A DNA stretch of 64,000 bases from Streptomyces eurythermus (GCF_014649115.1 NZ_BMSK01000020.1:103574-167573), one strand, 5' to 3'; counted from the first letter of the stretch, positions 25,141 to 33,633 are shown. A program made the numbers and translations. The notes: a model not told the origin generated them from the letters alone.

Positions 25141-28004
25141 TTGACCAGCTTGGGCGCCCGCACGATCACCTTGCGGATGCCCGCGCCGCCCAGCGCCGCG
25201 ATCACCTTCTCGTCGGCCAGCGCGACCTTCTCCAGCTCCTCCTCGGAGATGGCGGGCGGCACCTCCAGCCGGGCCTTGACCTTGCCCTTGATCTGCACGA
25301 CGCAGGTCACGGTCTCGTCGACGACGTAGGCCGGGTCGGCGACCGGGAAGTCCCGGTGGACGACGGAGTCGGTGTGGCCCAGCTTGCGCCACAGCTCCTC
25401 GGCGATGTGCGGGGCCAGCGGGGCGACCATCAGCACCAGCGGCTCGGCCACGGACCGCGGCACCGCGCCACCGGTCTTGGTCAGGTGGTTGTTCAGCTCG
25501 GTGACCTTGGCGATGGCGGTGTTGAAGCGCAGGCCCTCCAGGTCCTGGCGCACGCCGTCGATGGCCTTGTGCAGGGCGCGCAGGGTCTCCTCGTCGGGCT
25601 CCGCGTCGGTGACGGTGACCTCGCCGGTGGTCTCGTCGACGATGTTGCGCCACAGCCGCTGCAGCAGCCGGAACTGGCCGACCACCGCGCGCGTGTCCCA
25701 CGGGCGGGAGACGTCCAGCGGGCCCATGGCCATCTCGTACAGGCGCAGCGTGTCCGCGCCGTACTCGGCGGCGATCTCGTCCGGGGTCACCGCGTTCTTC
25801 AGGGACTTGCCCATCTTGCCCAGCAGGCGGGTGACCTTCTCGCCCTGGTAGTAGTACGCGCCGTCGCGCTCCTCCACCTCGGCGGCCGGCACCGCGATGC
25901 CCCGGCTGTCGCGGTAGACGTAGGCCTGGATCATGCCCTGGTTGAACAGCTTGTGGAACGGCTCCGCGGAGGAGACGTGCCCCAGGTCGTACAGGACCTT
26001 GGACCAGAAGCGCGCGTACAGCAGGTGCAGCACGGCGTGCTCGGCGCCGCCGACGTACAGGTCCACACCGCCGTGCGGCAGGCCCTCGCGCGGGCCCATC
26101 CAGTACCGCTCGATCTCCGGGTCCACCAGCTCGCGGTCGTTGTGCGGGTCCAGGTAGCGGAACTCGTACCAGCAGGAACCGGCCCAGTTGGGCATGGTGT
26201 TGGTCTCGCGGCGGTACTTCTTGGGGCCGTCGCCCAGGTCCAGGGTGACGTTGACCCATTCCTCGTTGCGCGACAGCGGGGTCTCGGGCTGGGTGTCGGA
26301 GTCGTCCGGGTCGAAGGTGCGCGGGCTGTAGTCCTCGACCTCGGGCAGCTCCAGCGGCAGCATCGACTCGGGCAGCGCGTGGGCGACGCCGTCCTCGTCG
26401 TAGACGATCGGGAAGGGCTCGCCCCAGTAGCGCTGGCGGCTGAACAGCCAGTCGCGCAGCCGGAAGTTGACGGTGCCCTCGCCGATGCCCTTGCCGGCCA
26501 GCCACTCGGTGATGCGCGCCTTGGCGTCGGCCACGCCCAGGCCGTTCAGCTTCAGGTCGTCGCTGTCGGAGTTGACGATCTTCGCGTCGTAGGAGACGAA
26601 GGCGTCGTCCCAGGTGGACGGGTCGGTGCCGCGGCCGTCGGTCGGCTCGACCACACAGCGGATGGGCAGCTCGAAGGCGCGCGCGAAGGCGAAGTCGCGG
26701 CTGTCGTGGCCCGGGACGGCCATGATCGCGCCGGTGCCGTAGCCCATCAGGACGTAGTCGGCGATGAAGACCGGGACCCGCTCGCCGCTGACCGGGTTGG
26801 TCGCGAAGGCGCCGGTGAAGACGCCGGTCTTGTCCTTGGCCTCGGCCTGCCGCTCCACGTCGGACTTCGAGGCGGCCTGCGCGCGGTAGGCGGCGACGGC
26901 CTCGGCCGGGGTGGCGTGGCCGCCGGTCCACACCTCGTGCGTACCCTCGGGCCACGCCTCGGGGGTGAACTTCTCGACCAGCGGGTGCTCGGGCGCCAGC
27001 ACCATGTAGGTCGCGCCGAACAGGGTGTCCGGGCGGGTGGTGAAGACCGTGATGTGCTCGCCGTCGATCGGGAAGTCGATGCGGGCGCCCTCGCTGCGGC
27101 CGATCCAGTTGCGCTGCTGGAGCTTGATGGCCTCGGGCCAGTCCAGCTCCTCCAGGTCCTCCAGGAGCCGGTCGGCGTAGGCGGTGATGCGCATGTTCCA
27201 CTGGCGCAGCTTGGCCTTGAAGACCGGGTAGTTGCCGCGCTCGGACCGGCCGTCGGCGGTGACCTCCTCGTTGGCCAGTACGGTGCCCAGGCCGGGGCAC
27301 CAGTTGACGGGCGCGTCGGAGGCGTAGGCCAGGCGGTACTCGCCCAGGATGTCGGCGCGTTCGCGGACGCTCAGTTCGCTCCACGCGCGCGTGGTGCCCG
27401 GAACGGCGCGTTCACCGGACTCGAACTGGGCGATCAGCTCGGAGATCGGGCGGGCCTTGCGCGCCTGTTCGTCGTACCAGGAGTTGAAGATCTGCAGGAA
27501 GATCCACTGGGTCCACTTGTAGTACTCCGGGTCGATCGTGGCGAACGACCGGCGCTTGTCGTGGCCCAGGCCCAGCCGGCGCAGCTGGGCCTTCATGTTC
27601 TCGATGTTGGCCTCGGTGGACACGCGGGGGTGCGTGCCGGTCTGCACGGCGTACTGCTCGGCGGGCAGGCCGAAGGCGTCGAAGCCGAGGGTGTGCAGGA
27701 CGTTGTGGCCGGTCATGCGCTGGAACCGGGCGTAGACGTCGGTGGCGATGTAGCCCAGCGGGTGGCCGACGTGCAGGCCCGCGCCCGAGGGGTACGGGAA
27801 CATGTCCATGATGAACTTCTTGGGCTTGGCGGCCAGCTCGGGGTCGCCCGCCAGGTCGCCCGAGGGGTTCGGCGCCGCGTAGGTGCCGTCGGCGTCCCAG
27901 AAGTCCTGCCAGCGTGCCTCGATCTCGGCTGCCATGGCGGCCGTGTAGCGGTGCGGCGCGGCCTCCGCCGACGCGGCGGTGGCAGCGGGGTTCGTCTCGC
28001 TCAT
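25125..28004 (-). CDS. leuS: Leucyl-tRNA synthetase
   Basis: 959 residues from ATG 28004 (MSETNPAATA). The class I signatures are HVGHPLGY (HIGH) after FPYPSGAG, and KMGKSLKN (the KMSKS loop with Gly in third position, which I recall as usual in actinobacteria). The CP1 editing domain lies between them (IKLQQRNWIGRSEGARIDFP, TRPDTLFGATY), and the C-terminal anticodon-binding domain ends in KVIVRAPKLVNIVPA. It charges tRNA-Leu and edits mischarged norvalyl and isoleucyl products. The upstream 5' region holds a short Leu-rich leader ORF and a terminator, implying attenuation by leucyl-tRNA supply. Confidence 0.97.
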   Translation of the reverse strand: MSETNPAATAASAEAAPHRYTAAMAAEIEARWQDFWDADGTYAAPNPSGDLAGDPELAAKPKKFIMDMFPYPSGAGLHVGHPLGYIATDVYARFQRMTGHNVLHTLGFDAFGLPAEQYAVQTGTHPRVSTEANIENMKAQLRRLGLGHDKRRSFATIDPEYYKWTQWIFLQIFNSWYDEQARKARPISELIAQFESGERAVPGTTRAWSELSVRERADILGEYRLAYASDAPVNWCPGLGTVLANEEVTADGRSERGNYPVFKAKLRQWNMRITAYADRLLEDLEELDWPEAIKLQQRNWIGRSEGARIDFPIDGEHITVFTTRPDTLFGATYMVLAPEHPLVEKFTPEAWPEGTHEVWTGGHATPAEAVAAYRAQAASKSDVERQAEAKDKTGVFTGAFATNPVSGERVPVFIADYVLMGYGTGAIMAVPGHDSRDFAFARAFELPIRCVVEPTDGRGTDPSTWDDAFVSYDAKIVNSDSDDLKLNGLGVADAKARITEWLAGKGIGEGTVNFRLRDWLFSRQRYWGEPFPIVYDEDGVAHALPESMLPLELPEVEDYSPRTFDPDDSDTQPETPLSRNEEWVNVTLDLGDGPKKYRRETNTMPNWAGSCWYEFRYLDPHNDRELVDPEIERYWMGPREGLPHGGVDLYVGGAEHAVLHLLYARFWSKVLYDLGHVSSAEPFHKLFNQGMIQAYVYRDSRGIAVPAAEVEERDGAYYYQGEKVTRLLGKMGKSLKNAVTPDEIAAEYGADTLRLYEMAMGPLDVSRPWDTRAVVGQFRLLQRLWRNIVDETTGEVTVTDAEPDEETLRALHKAIDGVRQDLEGLRFNTAIAKVTELNNHLTKTGGAVPRSVAEPLVLMVAPLAPHIAEELWRKLGHTDSVVHRDFPVADPAYVVDETVTCVVQIKGKVKARLEVPPAISEEELEKVALADEKVIAALGGAGIRKVIVRAPKLVNIVPA

Positions 28005-28045
28005 GATCCTCAAAGCTCCATCGATCGTCTCTGCCTGCGGAAATG

Positions 28046-28069
28046 AAAAAACCCCTCGCACAGGAGGGG
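28046..28069 (-). terminator. Intrinsic terminator/attenuator in the leuS leader
   Basis: On the minus strand CCCCTC-ctgtgc-GAGGGG is followed at once by TTTTTT. A run of six U residues is unusual in this GC-rich genome. It lies 42-65 bp upstream of leuS and about 50 bp after a leader ORF with three Leu codons, so it most likely acts as an attenuator. A second potential stem (CCGACC at 28110-28105 with GGTCGG at 28089-28084) lies between leader ORF and terminator. Confidence 0.85.
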
Positions 28070-28116
28070 ACGCCGCGCCGATGCCGACCTCACGGCTGAA
28101 CCTGGGTCGGTACTGA

Positions 28117-28155
28117 TCAGCGCGGCCCGCTAAGCAGAAGGCGTACGGCACGCAT
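28117..28155 (-). CDS. leuS leader peptide (12 residues)
   Basis: ATG at 28155 encodes MRAVRLLLSGPR then TGA. Residues 6-8 are three consecutive leucines encoded CTT-CTG-CTT, and CTT is a rare Leu codon in Streptomyces. No good ribosome site is seen; TACCCT lies about 7 bases before the ATG, so the transcript may be leaderless. Together with the terminator at 28046-28069 it fits ribosome-mediated attenuation: stalling at Leu codons when leucyl-tRNA is scarce would let transcription continue into leuS. Confidence 0.75.
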   Translation of the reverse strand: MRAVRLLLSGPR

Positions 28156-28407
28156 GGCGCTAGGGTACCGCAGCCCTTGAGCAAGCCGCGACGCGCTTCC
28201 GTATCCCTGAGGGACATGTCCACGAAGCCCGCCGGTACGGAACAAAGGTCAGCGATTACTTCGCGTACCTCCTCCTATGGGACGCCACTCCGATCAGATT
28301 GTCCGTCGATAACAAGCGCAATAACCCAAACCCCGTACTGATCGGTATGGCGCCACTTAGAGTGCGGCAGCGGGACCGCTTTCCCGAAACTGCTCGGAGT
28401 CGCCCCC

Positions 28408-29670
28408 ATGAACCCTCGTCGTCGTACCAGCTCGCCCCCCATACCGGGCCGCTCGGCCTATGGGGTGGCGTCCGCCGTCGCCTTGCTGCTCATCCCCGTG
28501 TCCGTGCTGGTCGGAGGCGTCCGGTTCCGCGAGTTCCTGAACTTCGGCGCGGGAGTGCTGTCCCTCGTCTCGCTGAGCTGCTCGGTGATCTGGGGCCTGT
28601 TCGCCCAGGACCGGATCTTTCTGAACACCCGGCAGCGGATCATCGGCCAGGCCGTGCACCGCACGACCGCGGTCGCCTCGATCGCGTTCCTGCTGCTGCA
28701 CATCACCACGAAGATCGCGCTCGGTCACACGCGGGTGATCGCCGCGGTCGTCCCGTTCTCGCTCGGCGTCACCGGGATCGCCGGCCTGATCGGGCTGGGC
28801 TCGCTCGCCGGCCTGCTGATGATCTTCGTGGGGGTCACGGGCGCCCTGCGCGGCACCTTCGCCACGCCGGCCCCGGTCGCGGCGCGCTGGCGGGCCATGC
28901 ACATGCTGGCCTACCCCGCCTGGTGCGCGGCGCTGATCCACGGTCTCTACGCGGGTCGCGCGGCCAAACCCGTCTTCGTGATCCTCTACAGCCTGTCGCT
29001 GCTCGGTGTGATGGGCGCCCTCGCGCTGCGCGCCGCGCCCCGCCCGGTCAAGCGCGGGGTCGCCGACCGGCTGGTGGCCCTGTTCGACCGGCCCGCACGG
29101 CCCGGACCCGACGAGCCGGCGGCGAGCCGCTCCCGGGCGGCCGGCCGGGACCTGACCGGCCCGCGAAGCGGCCGGGAAGCGCGGCCGGCGACCGCCTCCC
29201 CGCTCCACCGGCCCCCGGCCGCCGAGCCCGCCGCCGGTATCGCCGCGGCCTACCGCGCGGTGTCGGTCCCGAACCACCCGCCGCAGCCCTTCACGGCCGC
29301 CCAGGCCGCCGCCGGGGACCCGCCGCCGGCTCTCCGGCCCACGGAGGCCTTCCCGCGCGTGGACGGCCCCTCCGGCGCCTCCGCCGGCTGGCCGGTCCCC
29401 TCCCCGCCGCCGGTCGGCGAGGCCCCGCCGTCCGCGTACGACCCGCTCCAGGACACCGGGTACACCCTCCCGGCCCACGGCGGGCCGGGCGCGACCGGCT
29501 ACGGCGGACGTGACGTGTACGACACCGCTGAGACGAACGGCTCCTACGGCACGTACCTCCCGGGTGACACGTTCGACAGCGGTCCCGCCACCGAACCGCT
29601 GCCCGGCTCGCCCTACGGGGCACCGGGTTCGGGCGAACCATGGAACACGCCTTCCGGAGGCTTCAAGTGA
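28408..29670 (+). CDS. Ferric-reductase-like (cytochrome b-type) membrane protein
   Basis: 420 residues. The first 220 form about six membrane spans resembling the ferric reductase-like transmembrane domain, with candidate heme ligands His in QAVHRTTAVASIAFLLLHIT and in RAMHMLAYPAWCAALIHG. The last 200 residues are a proline/alanine/glycine-rich, probably cytoplasmic, disordered tail. It is followed without a gap (stop overlaps the next GTG by 4 bp) by a NuoF-like/ferredoxin protein, so the two probably form a membrane redox unit passing electrons from NAD(P)H through Fe-S centres to heme. The electron acceptor is unknown. Confidence 0.78.
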   Translation: MNPRRRTSSPPIPGRSAYGVASAVALLLIPVSVLVGGVRFREFLNFGAGVLSLVSLSCSVIWGLFAQDRIFLNTRQRIIGQAVHRTTAVASIAFLLLHITTKIALGHTRVIAAVVPFSLGVTGIAGLIGLGSLAGLLMIFVGVTGALRGTFATPAPVAARWRAMHMLAYPAWCAALIHGLYAGRAAKPVFVILYSLSLLGVMGALALRAAPRPVKRGVADRLVALFDRPARPGPDEPAASRSRAAGRDLTGPRSGREARPATASPLHRPPAAEPAAGIAAAYRAVSVPNHPPQPFTAAQAAAGDPPPALRPTEAFPRVDGPSGASAGWPVPSPPPVGEAPPSAYDPLQDTGYTLPAHGGPGATGYGGRDVYDTAETNGSYGTYLPGDTFDSGPATEPLPGSPYGAPGSGEPWNTPSGGFK

Positions 29671-31268
29671 ACGAGGCACTGCCCGACGTCCCCGAGGTCC
29701 GGGTGGTCGGTCTCCCCCAGCTCACGTCGGGCTTCGACCTTGTGGAGCGACTCGACCTGCCGATGCACCTGAAGGTGCACGGGCCGCTCGACCCGCTGGG
29801 CGGCGAGCAACTCGCCCAGCTCGCCGAACGCATCCACCTGAAGGGGCGCGGCGGAGCCGGTTTCCCCTTCCACAAGAAGCTGCGCTCGGTTGCCGAGTCG
29901 GCGATCAGGCGCGGGGTACGGCCGGTCGTCGTGGTCAACGGCAGCGAGGACGAGCCGGCCTGCCGCAAGGACACCGTGCTGATCAACCGGGCGCCACACC
30001 TCATCCTGGACGGCGCCCTGCTGTGCGCCGAGGCGCTCGGCGCGCGCACCCTCGTCGTCGGCGTCACCCGGGAGTCCACCCAGCGCTCCATGGAGGCCGC
30101 GCTCGCCGAACGCGGCCTGGGCAACAGCCGCAGATCGGCACTGCGCGCGTGGGTGCAGCGCAATCCGGTGCGCATGGTCACCGGTGCCGCCGCCTCGCTG
30201 ATCCGCTCGATCGACGGCGGCCCGGCGATCCCGCCCGGCCGCAAGGTCAGCGCCTCGCGCAGCGGTGTCGGCGGGGCGCCCACGCTGCTGTCGAACGCGG
30301 AGACGTTCGCGCAGCTCGCCATAGCCGCCCGCATCGGCCCGGAGCGTTACGCCAACACGGGTCTGTACGACGAACCGGGCACCGTGATGCTCACCGTGTC
30401 CGGTGCGGTCGCCCGCCCGATGGTGATCGAGGTGCCCACGGGCGTGCCGCTGCGCTACGTGTTGCAGCTCGCGGGCGCCCCGCCGGTGCCGCAGGGGGTG
30501 CTGACCGGCGGCTACCACGGCAAGTGGATCGACGCGGCGACCGTGGACGAGGCGATCGTCTCCCGCAACTCGCTGGACGCGGTGGGCGGTTCGCTGGGCG
30601 CGGGCGCGATCCTGCCGATCGGCCAGGGGACGTGCCCGCTGGGCGAGTCGCTGCGGGTGGCGCAGTGGCTGGCCGAGGAGAGCGCCGGCCAGTGCGGGCC
30701 CTGCTATCTGGGGCTGCCCGCCGCCGCGCGCGGGCTGGAGGACGTCATGGGCGGGGGCGGACCGGCGGCCCTGGAGGCGCTGAAGCAGGTCGCGAGGAAC
30801 GTGAAGCGGCGCGGCGCGTGTTCGCACCCGGACGGCTCGGCGATGTTCCTGGAGTCGACCATCAAGGCGTTCACCGACGACCTGGCGGCGCATGTCCTCG
30901 GCAATGGCTGCGGACGGCCCGTGGAGGGCGTTCTGCCGCTCTTCGAGGGGGGCAGGGCCGCTGCGGGCGGCACGGACGCCGCGGAGAGCGGCGAGAGCCG
31001 CCAGAGGATCCACGTGGACTGGACGCTGTGCCGGGGCCACGGGCTGTGCGCGGACATCCTGCCGGAGGTGTTCGAGCTCGGCGCGGACGGCTTCCCGACC
31101 GTCGCCCAGGCGCAGGTACCGCGGTACGCGGAGGCGAAGGCGCTGCGCGCGGTGCGCCGCTGCCCGGCGCTCGCCCTGCGCATCGAGGAGGACACGCGCG
31201 GGCAGGCGCCGTCGCGCAATCTGCCGGTGCTCTCCCAGGGGCGCGGCCGGCGCGCGCTGGGCCGCTGA
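29667..31268 (+). CDS. NuoF-like (SLBB/FMN) oxidoreductase fused to a C-terminal ferredoxin
   Basis: 533 residues from GTG 29667, which has GGAGG 7 bases upstream and overlaps the previous stop; an ATG at 29640 is also open. Residues about 45-390 match the 51 kDa NADH-dehydrogenase subunit: FMN/NADH motifs GRGGAGFPFHKKL and NGSEDEPACRKD, an SLBB domain (VMLTVSGAV), then the Fe-S region ESAGQCGPCYLG. Canonical NuoF has ESCGxCxPC, so the first cluster Cys is Ala here. The last 80 residues form a single-cluster ferredoxin (CRGHGLC, then CP), typical of [3Fe-4S] P450 ferredoxins. It is paired with a heme-type membrane protein. Confidence 0.85.
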   Translation: MNEALPDVPEVRVVGLPQLTSGFDLVERLDLPMHLKVHGPLDPLGGEQLAQLAERIHLKGRGGAGFPFHKKLRSVAESAIRRGVRPVVVVNGSEDEPACRKDTVLINRAPHLILDGALLCAEALGARTLVVGVTRESTQRSMEAALAERGLGNSRRSALRAWVQRNPVRMVTGAAASLIRSIDGGPAIPPGRKVSASRSGVGGAPTLLSNAETFAQLAIAARIGPERYANTGLYDEPGTVMLTVSGAVARPMVIEVPTGVPLRYVLQLAGAPPVPQGVLTGGYHGKWIDAATVDEAIVSRNSLDAVGGSLGAGAILPIGQGTCPLGESLRVAQWLAEESAGQCGPCYLGLPAAARGLEDVMGGGGPAALEALKQVARNVKRRGACSHPDGSAMFLESTIKAFTDDLAAHVLGNGCGRPVEGVLPLFEGGRAAAGGTDAAESGESRQRIHVDWTLCRGHGLCADILPEVFELGADGFPTVAQAQVPRYAEAKALRAVRRCPALALRIEEDTRGQAPSRNLPVLSQGRGRRALGR

Positions 31269-31278
31269 CCACACGTAG

Positions 31279-31310
31279 GGGGCGGGTCACCGGATCGGGT
31301 GACCCGCCCC
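31279..31310 (+). terminator. Terminator hairpin after the NuoF-like gene
   Basis: A perfect 13 bp stem GGGGCGGGTCACC / GGTGACCCGCCCC with a 6-base loop, ending in TTG on the plus strand, 10 bp after the stop codon. Confidence 0.75.
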
Positions 31311-31359
31311 TTGCCCCGGCCGCCCCTTGCGTTCCGCCGCGCCTTACGCCCCAATACGC

Positions 31360-31394
31360 CGAATGCGGACCATCCTTGGGATGGTCCGCATTCG
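31360..31394 (-). terminator. Terminator hairpin after tRNA-Ala copy 1
   Basis: A perfect 16 bp inverted repeat (CGAATGCGGACCATCC / GGATGGTCCGCATTCG) with a 3-base loop, 7 bp beyond the 3' end of the tRNA on the minus strand. No U-tract follows. Confidence 0.7.
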
Positions 31395-31401
31395 ACTTCT
31401 G

Positions 31402-31474
31402 TGGAGCTAAGGAGAATTGAACTCCTGACCTCCTGCATGCCATGCAGGCGCTCTACCAACTGAGCTATAGCCCC
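31402..31474 (-). tRNA. tRNA-Ala(GGC), copy 1
   Basis: 73 nt cloverleaf. Acceptor GGGGCTA pairs with TAGCTCC, including the G3-U70 pair that identifies alanine tRNAs. Anticodon stem CCTGC/GCAGG encloses loop ATGGCAT with anticodon GGC; the T arm has GTTCAAT. The discriminator is A and no CCA is encoded. It reads GCC, the dominant Ala codon in this genome. Identical to the copy at 33468-33540. Confidence 0.97.
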
Positions 31475-31589
31475 TTGTTTTGTTGTTTCGCCCGGTTCCC
31501 CCGGCGACGACGTAAACATTACAGGCCCGTGGCCGCAGCGCCAAATCGGTTTCAGCTTGACTCCGGTATGACCGCTAATGTCGGTTTTC

Positions 31590-32801
31590 ATGCCCCGGAT
31601 CACGCCGTTCACCGCACTCCGTCGGGTCCCGCTCGCCCTGGGCGTGTGCCTGCTGTCCTTCGCGGCGTTCTGGGCCGCGCAGCGGGCCGCGCACGTGTCG
31701 ATGGTCGACCTGATGGTCTACCGGGCCGAGGGAGCCGCCGTGCGGACCGGCGACGACCTGTACGCGCTGCGCGCGACCACCGCCCGCCTGCCCGCCACCT
31801 ACCCGCCGTTCGCCGCCCTGCTGTTCACCCCGCTGTCCCTGCCGGACACCGCGCTGCTGCGCACGCTGGCGACGGCCGGCAATCTCGCGCTGCTGGTGGT
31901 CTTCGTACGGCTGTCGCTGAAACTCGTCGGCCACGCGCGCGTGCGGGCCGTCTGGTGGGTCGCGGCGGTGGCCGTGTGGTGCGAACCGGTGTGGACGACC
32001 GTGCGCTACGGCCAGATCAATCTGCTGCTGGCCGTGCTGGTGCTGTGGGACCTGACCCGCCGGCCCGCCGGCGGCCACGACCGCTGGAGCGGGCTGGGCC
32101 TCGGACTGGCCGCCGCGGTGAAACTGACGCCCGCGCTGTTCCCCGTGTTCCTGCTCGCCACGGGCCTGGCGGACCGGCTGCGGGGCGGGCGGGGCGAGCC
32201 GTGGCTGCGGCACGCGCGCGGGGCGGCCGTCGCGTTCGCCGGGGCGACTGTGCTGGCGGCGGCCGTCCTGCCGTACGACTCCTGGCGGTTCTGGACGCGC
32301 ACGGTGCTGCGCGCGAGCCGGGTCGGGCTGCCCGAGGACACCGGCAATCAGGCCCTGCGCGGCGTGCTGGCCCGCCTTCTGCACACGCCGGACCCGGCGG
32401 CCGTCTGGGCGGCCGGTGCCGCCGTACTGGCCGTCCTCGGTCTGACGGTGGCGGTGCGGGCGGAGTTCCGGGGGCGGCGGGCCTGGGCGGTGTGCGCCTG
32501 CGCGGTCACCGCCCTGCTGGTCAGCCCGGTGTCGTGGACCCACCACTGGGTGTGGTGCGTGCCGTTGGTGCTGCTGTTGTGGACGCGCGGGCACCGGGCG
32601 GCGGCCCTGGGCACCCTGCTGGTCTTCTGGTCGTACCTCCCGTGGTGGGTGCCGCACGGGCCCGGACGGCCGGAACTCCACCTGGGTGGCGCGCACTTGC
32701 TGCTGTCGGCCGGCTACGGCGTCACCGGTGCGGTCTTCCTCGCGCTGGCCCGGACATCGTCGCCGAGGCCCGGGAGCGCCGAGGCCGGCGTCAAGCCGTG
32801 A
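31590..32801 (+). CDS. GT87 / DUF2029 family alpha-mannosyltransferase-like membrane protein
   Basis: 403 residues from ATG 31590 (ATG 31578 adds four residues; neither has a strong ribosome site). About ten membrane spans alternate with short loops. Near the N terminus MVDLMVYRAEGAAV has the acidic motif of GT-C enzymes, followed by TYPPFAALLFTPLS and VRYGQINLLLAVLVLWD, the motifs of the GT87 family (mycobacterial PimE and related). These enzymes use polyprenyl-phosphate-mannose outside the membrane to extend glycolipids. Acceptor unknown. It overlaps the convergent 77-residue gene by 11 bp. Confidence 0.82.
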   Translation: MPRITPFTALRRVPLALGVCLLSFAAFWAAQRAAHVSMVDLMVYRAEGAAVRTGDDLYALRATTARLPATYPPFAALLFTPLSLPDTALLRTLATAGNLALLVVFVRLSLKLVGHARVRAVWWVAAVAVWCEPVWTTVRYGQINLLLAVLVLWDLTRRPAGGHDRWSGLGLGLAAAVKLTPALFPVFLLATGLADRLRGGRGEPWLRHARGAAVAFAGATVLAAAVLPYDSWRFWTRTVLRASRVGLPEDTGNQALRGVLARLLHTPDPAAVWAAGAAVLAVLGLTVAVRAEFRGRRAWAVCACAVTALLVSPVSWTHHWVWCVPLVLLLWTRGHRAAALGTLLVFWSYLPWWVPHGPGRPELHLGGAHLLLSAGYGVTGAVFLALARTSSPRPGSAEAGVKP

Positions 32802-33024
32802 CGAACTGGTAGAACCTCTTGAGCGTGCAGTGCTCCTCCAGGAGCCGGCCGTAGATCGGCTCGCCTTCCAGTTCCCGGTAGGTCTCGATGGGGTCGCCTT
32901 TTATGATCAGCGCCCGCGCGCACTCCTCGCACCAGTACTGGTAGGCGGGATTGATCGGCTCCATGTCGCGGACGATGGGCGTACCGCTCCCGCACCAGTC
33001 GCACTTCCGCCGGTGTGCCCCCAT
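32791..33024 (-). CDS. Small zinc-finger-like protein
   Basis: 77 residues. CDWCG near residue 8 and WCEECA near residue 32 form two CxxC knuckles likely to bind one zinc. The rest is an acidic helical tail ending LLEEHCTLKRFYQFVTA. I do not recognise the family. The start is 3 bp after the stop of a 57-residue zinc-ribbon gene, so the two are coupled. It overlaps the GT87 gene convergently. Confidence 0.72.
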   Translation of the reverse strand: MGAHRRKCDWCGSGTPIVRDMEPINPAYQYWCEECARALIIKGDPIETYRELEGEPIYGRLLEEHCTLKRFYQFVTA

Positions 33025-33027
33025 CGA

Positions 33028-33201
33028 TCAGCTCCAGGTGTGGCCGCAGGCCGTGCACACGTATGAGATTCCGCCATTGTCGCCGAGCACCTGCGCGACG
33101 TGCGCGGAACCGCAGGAAGGGCAGCTCAGCCGGGTGATCGAATCCCGTATCAACGCCGCGTCGAGGAGGTGGCCGACCTCCTCGAGGATGCTCGCAGGCA
33201 T
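33028..33201 (-). CDS. 57-residue zinc-ribbon protein
   Basis: Reads MPASILEEVGHLLDAALI then CPSC at residues 27-30 and CTAC at 49-52, ending GHTWS: a short helix followed by a classic zinc ribbon. The ATG at 33201 has a strong GGGAGGG site about 9 bases upstream. It is followed 3 bp later by the 77-residue zinc-finger-like gene. The shape suggests a nucleic-acid or protein-binding accessory factor; the function is unknown. Confidence 0.75.
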   Translation of the reverse strand: MPASILEEVGHLLDAALIRDSITRLSCPSCGSAHVAQVLGDNGGISYVCTACGHTWS

Positions 33202-33400
33202 CGCTACTCCCTCCCGTCGGGCCGCGTCCCCTTCCGGCCGTTTGATTCTGCCACGACCGGACCGACACGGTCAGCGACGCCTCAGTACCGGTCCGGACAC
33301 GGCGTCCGCCGCGAACGCCTCCGCGTAGCTGTACGGCCCGAGGGGCCCGGACGACTCAAACTCCGGTGCGGGAAGGCCGTCCATGGCTGAAACACGAGAA

Positions 33401-33426
33401 ATCCCGCCCCCTGGAGGGGACGGGAT
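33401..33426 (-). terminator. Intrinsic terminator after tRNA-Ala copy 2
   Basis: ATCCCG-t-CCCC-tcca-GGGG-g-CGGGAT type hairpin on the minus strand followed by TTCT, 42 bp beyond the tRNA 3' end. Confidence 0.75.
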
Positions 33427-33467
33427 CCTCATCACCGATCTTGACCACTCGTCAGAGTGTCGATCAG

Positions 33468-33540
33468 TGGAGCTAAGGAGAATTGAACTCCTGACCTCCT
33501 GCATGCCATGCAGGCGCTCTACCAACTGAGCTATAGCCCC
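33468..33540 (-). tRNA. tRNA-Ala(GGC), copy 2
   Basis: Identical over 73 nt to the tRNA at 31402-31474, with the same orientation, G3-U70 pair, anticodon GGC and no encoded CCA. The flanks differ, so only the mature tRNA is duplicated. Confidence 0.97.
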
Positions 33541-33633
33541 TTGCGTTCTTCCCGCTCGGCGGGGCGAACAAGAAGAACTTTAGCCTGTGACCTGCCGGAA
33601 AGTGAAATCCGGGGTCCGCAGGGCCCGGGACGG

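Noticed and set aside
25107..28046. Plus-strand 979-residue ORF opposite leuS
   Set aside because: Antisense reading of leuS; Val/Gly/Leu-rich low-complexity product as expected for high-GC third positions.
31438..31474. MQALYQLSYSP plus-strand ORF starts at both tRNAs
   Set aside because: These are the complement of the tRNA-Ala genes, which explains the identical peptide at two places.
33271..33525. Minus-strand 84-residue ORF through the tRNA, and a shorter 37-residue version (33271-33384)
   Set aside because: The first part reads tRNA sequence. The shorter frame starting MDGLPAPEFE is open but has no ribosome site, so it is not supported.
31402..33540. Integrated element between the two tRNA-Ala genes
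   Set aside because: No integrase, no partial tRNA att copy and normal GC content; the two tRNAs are complete and their flanks differ.
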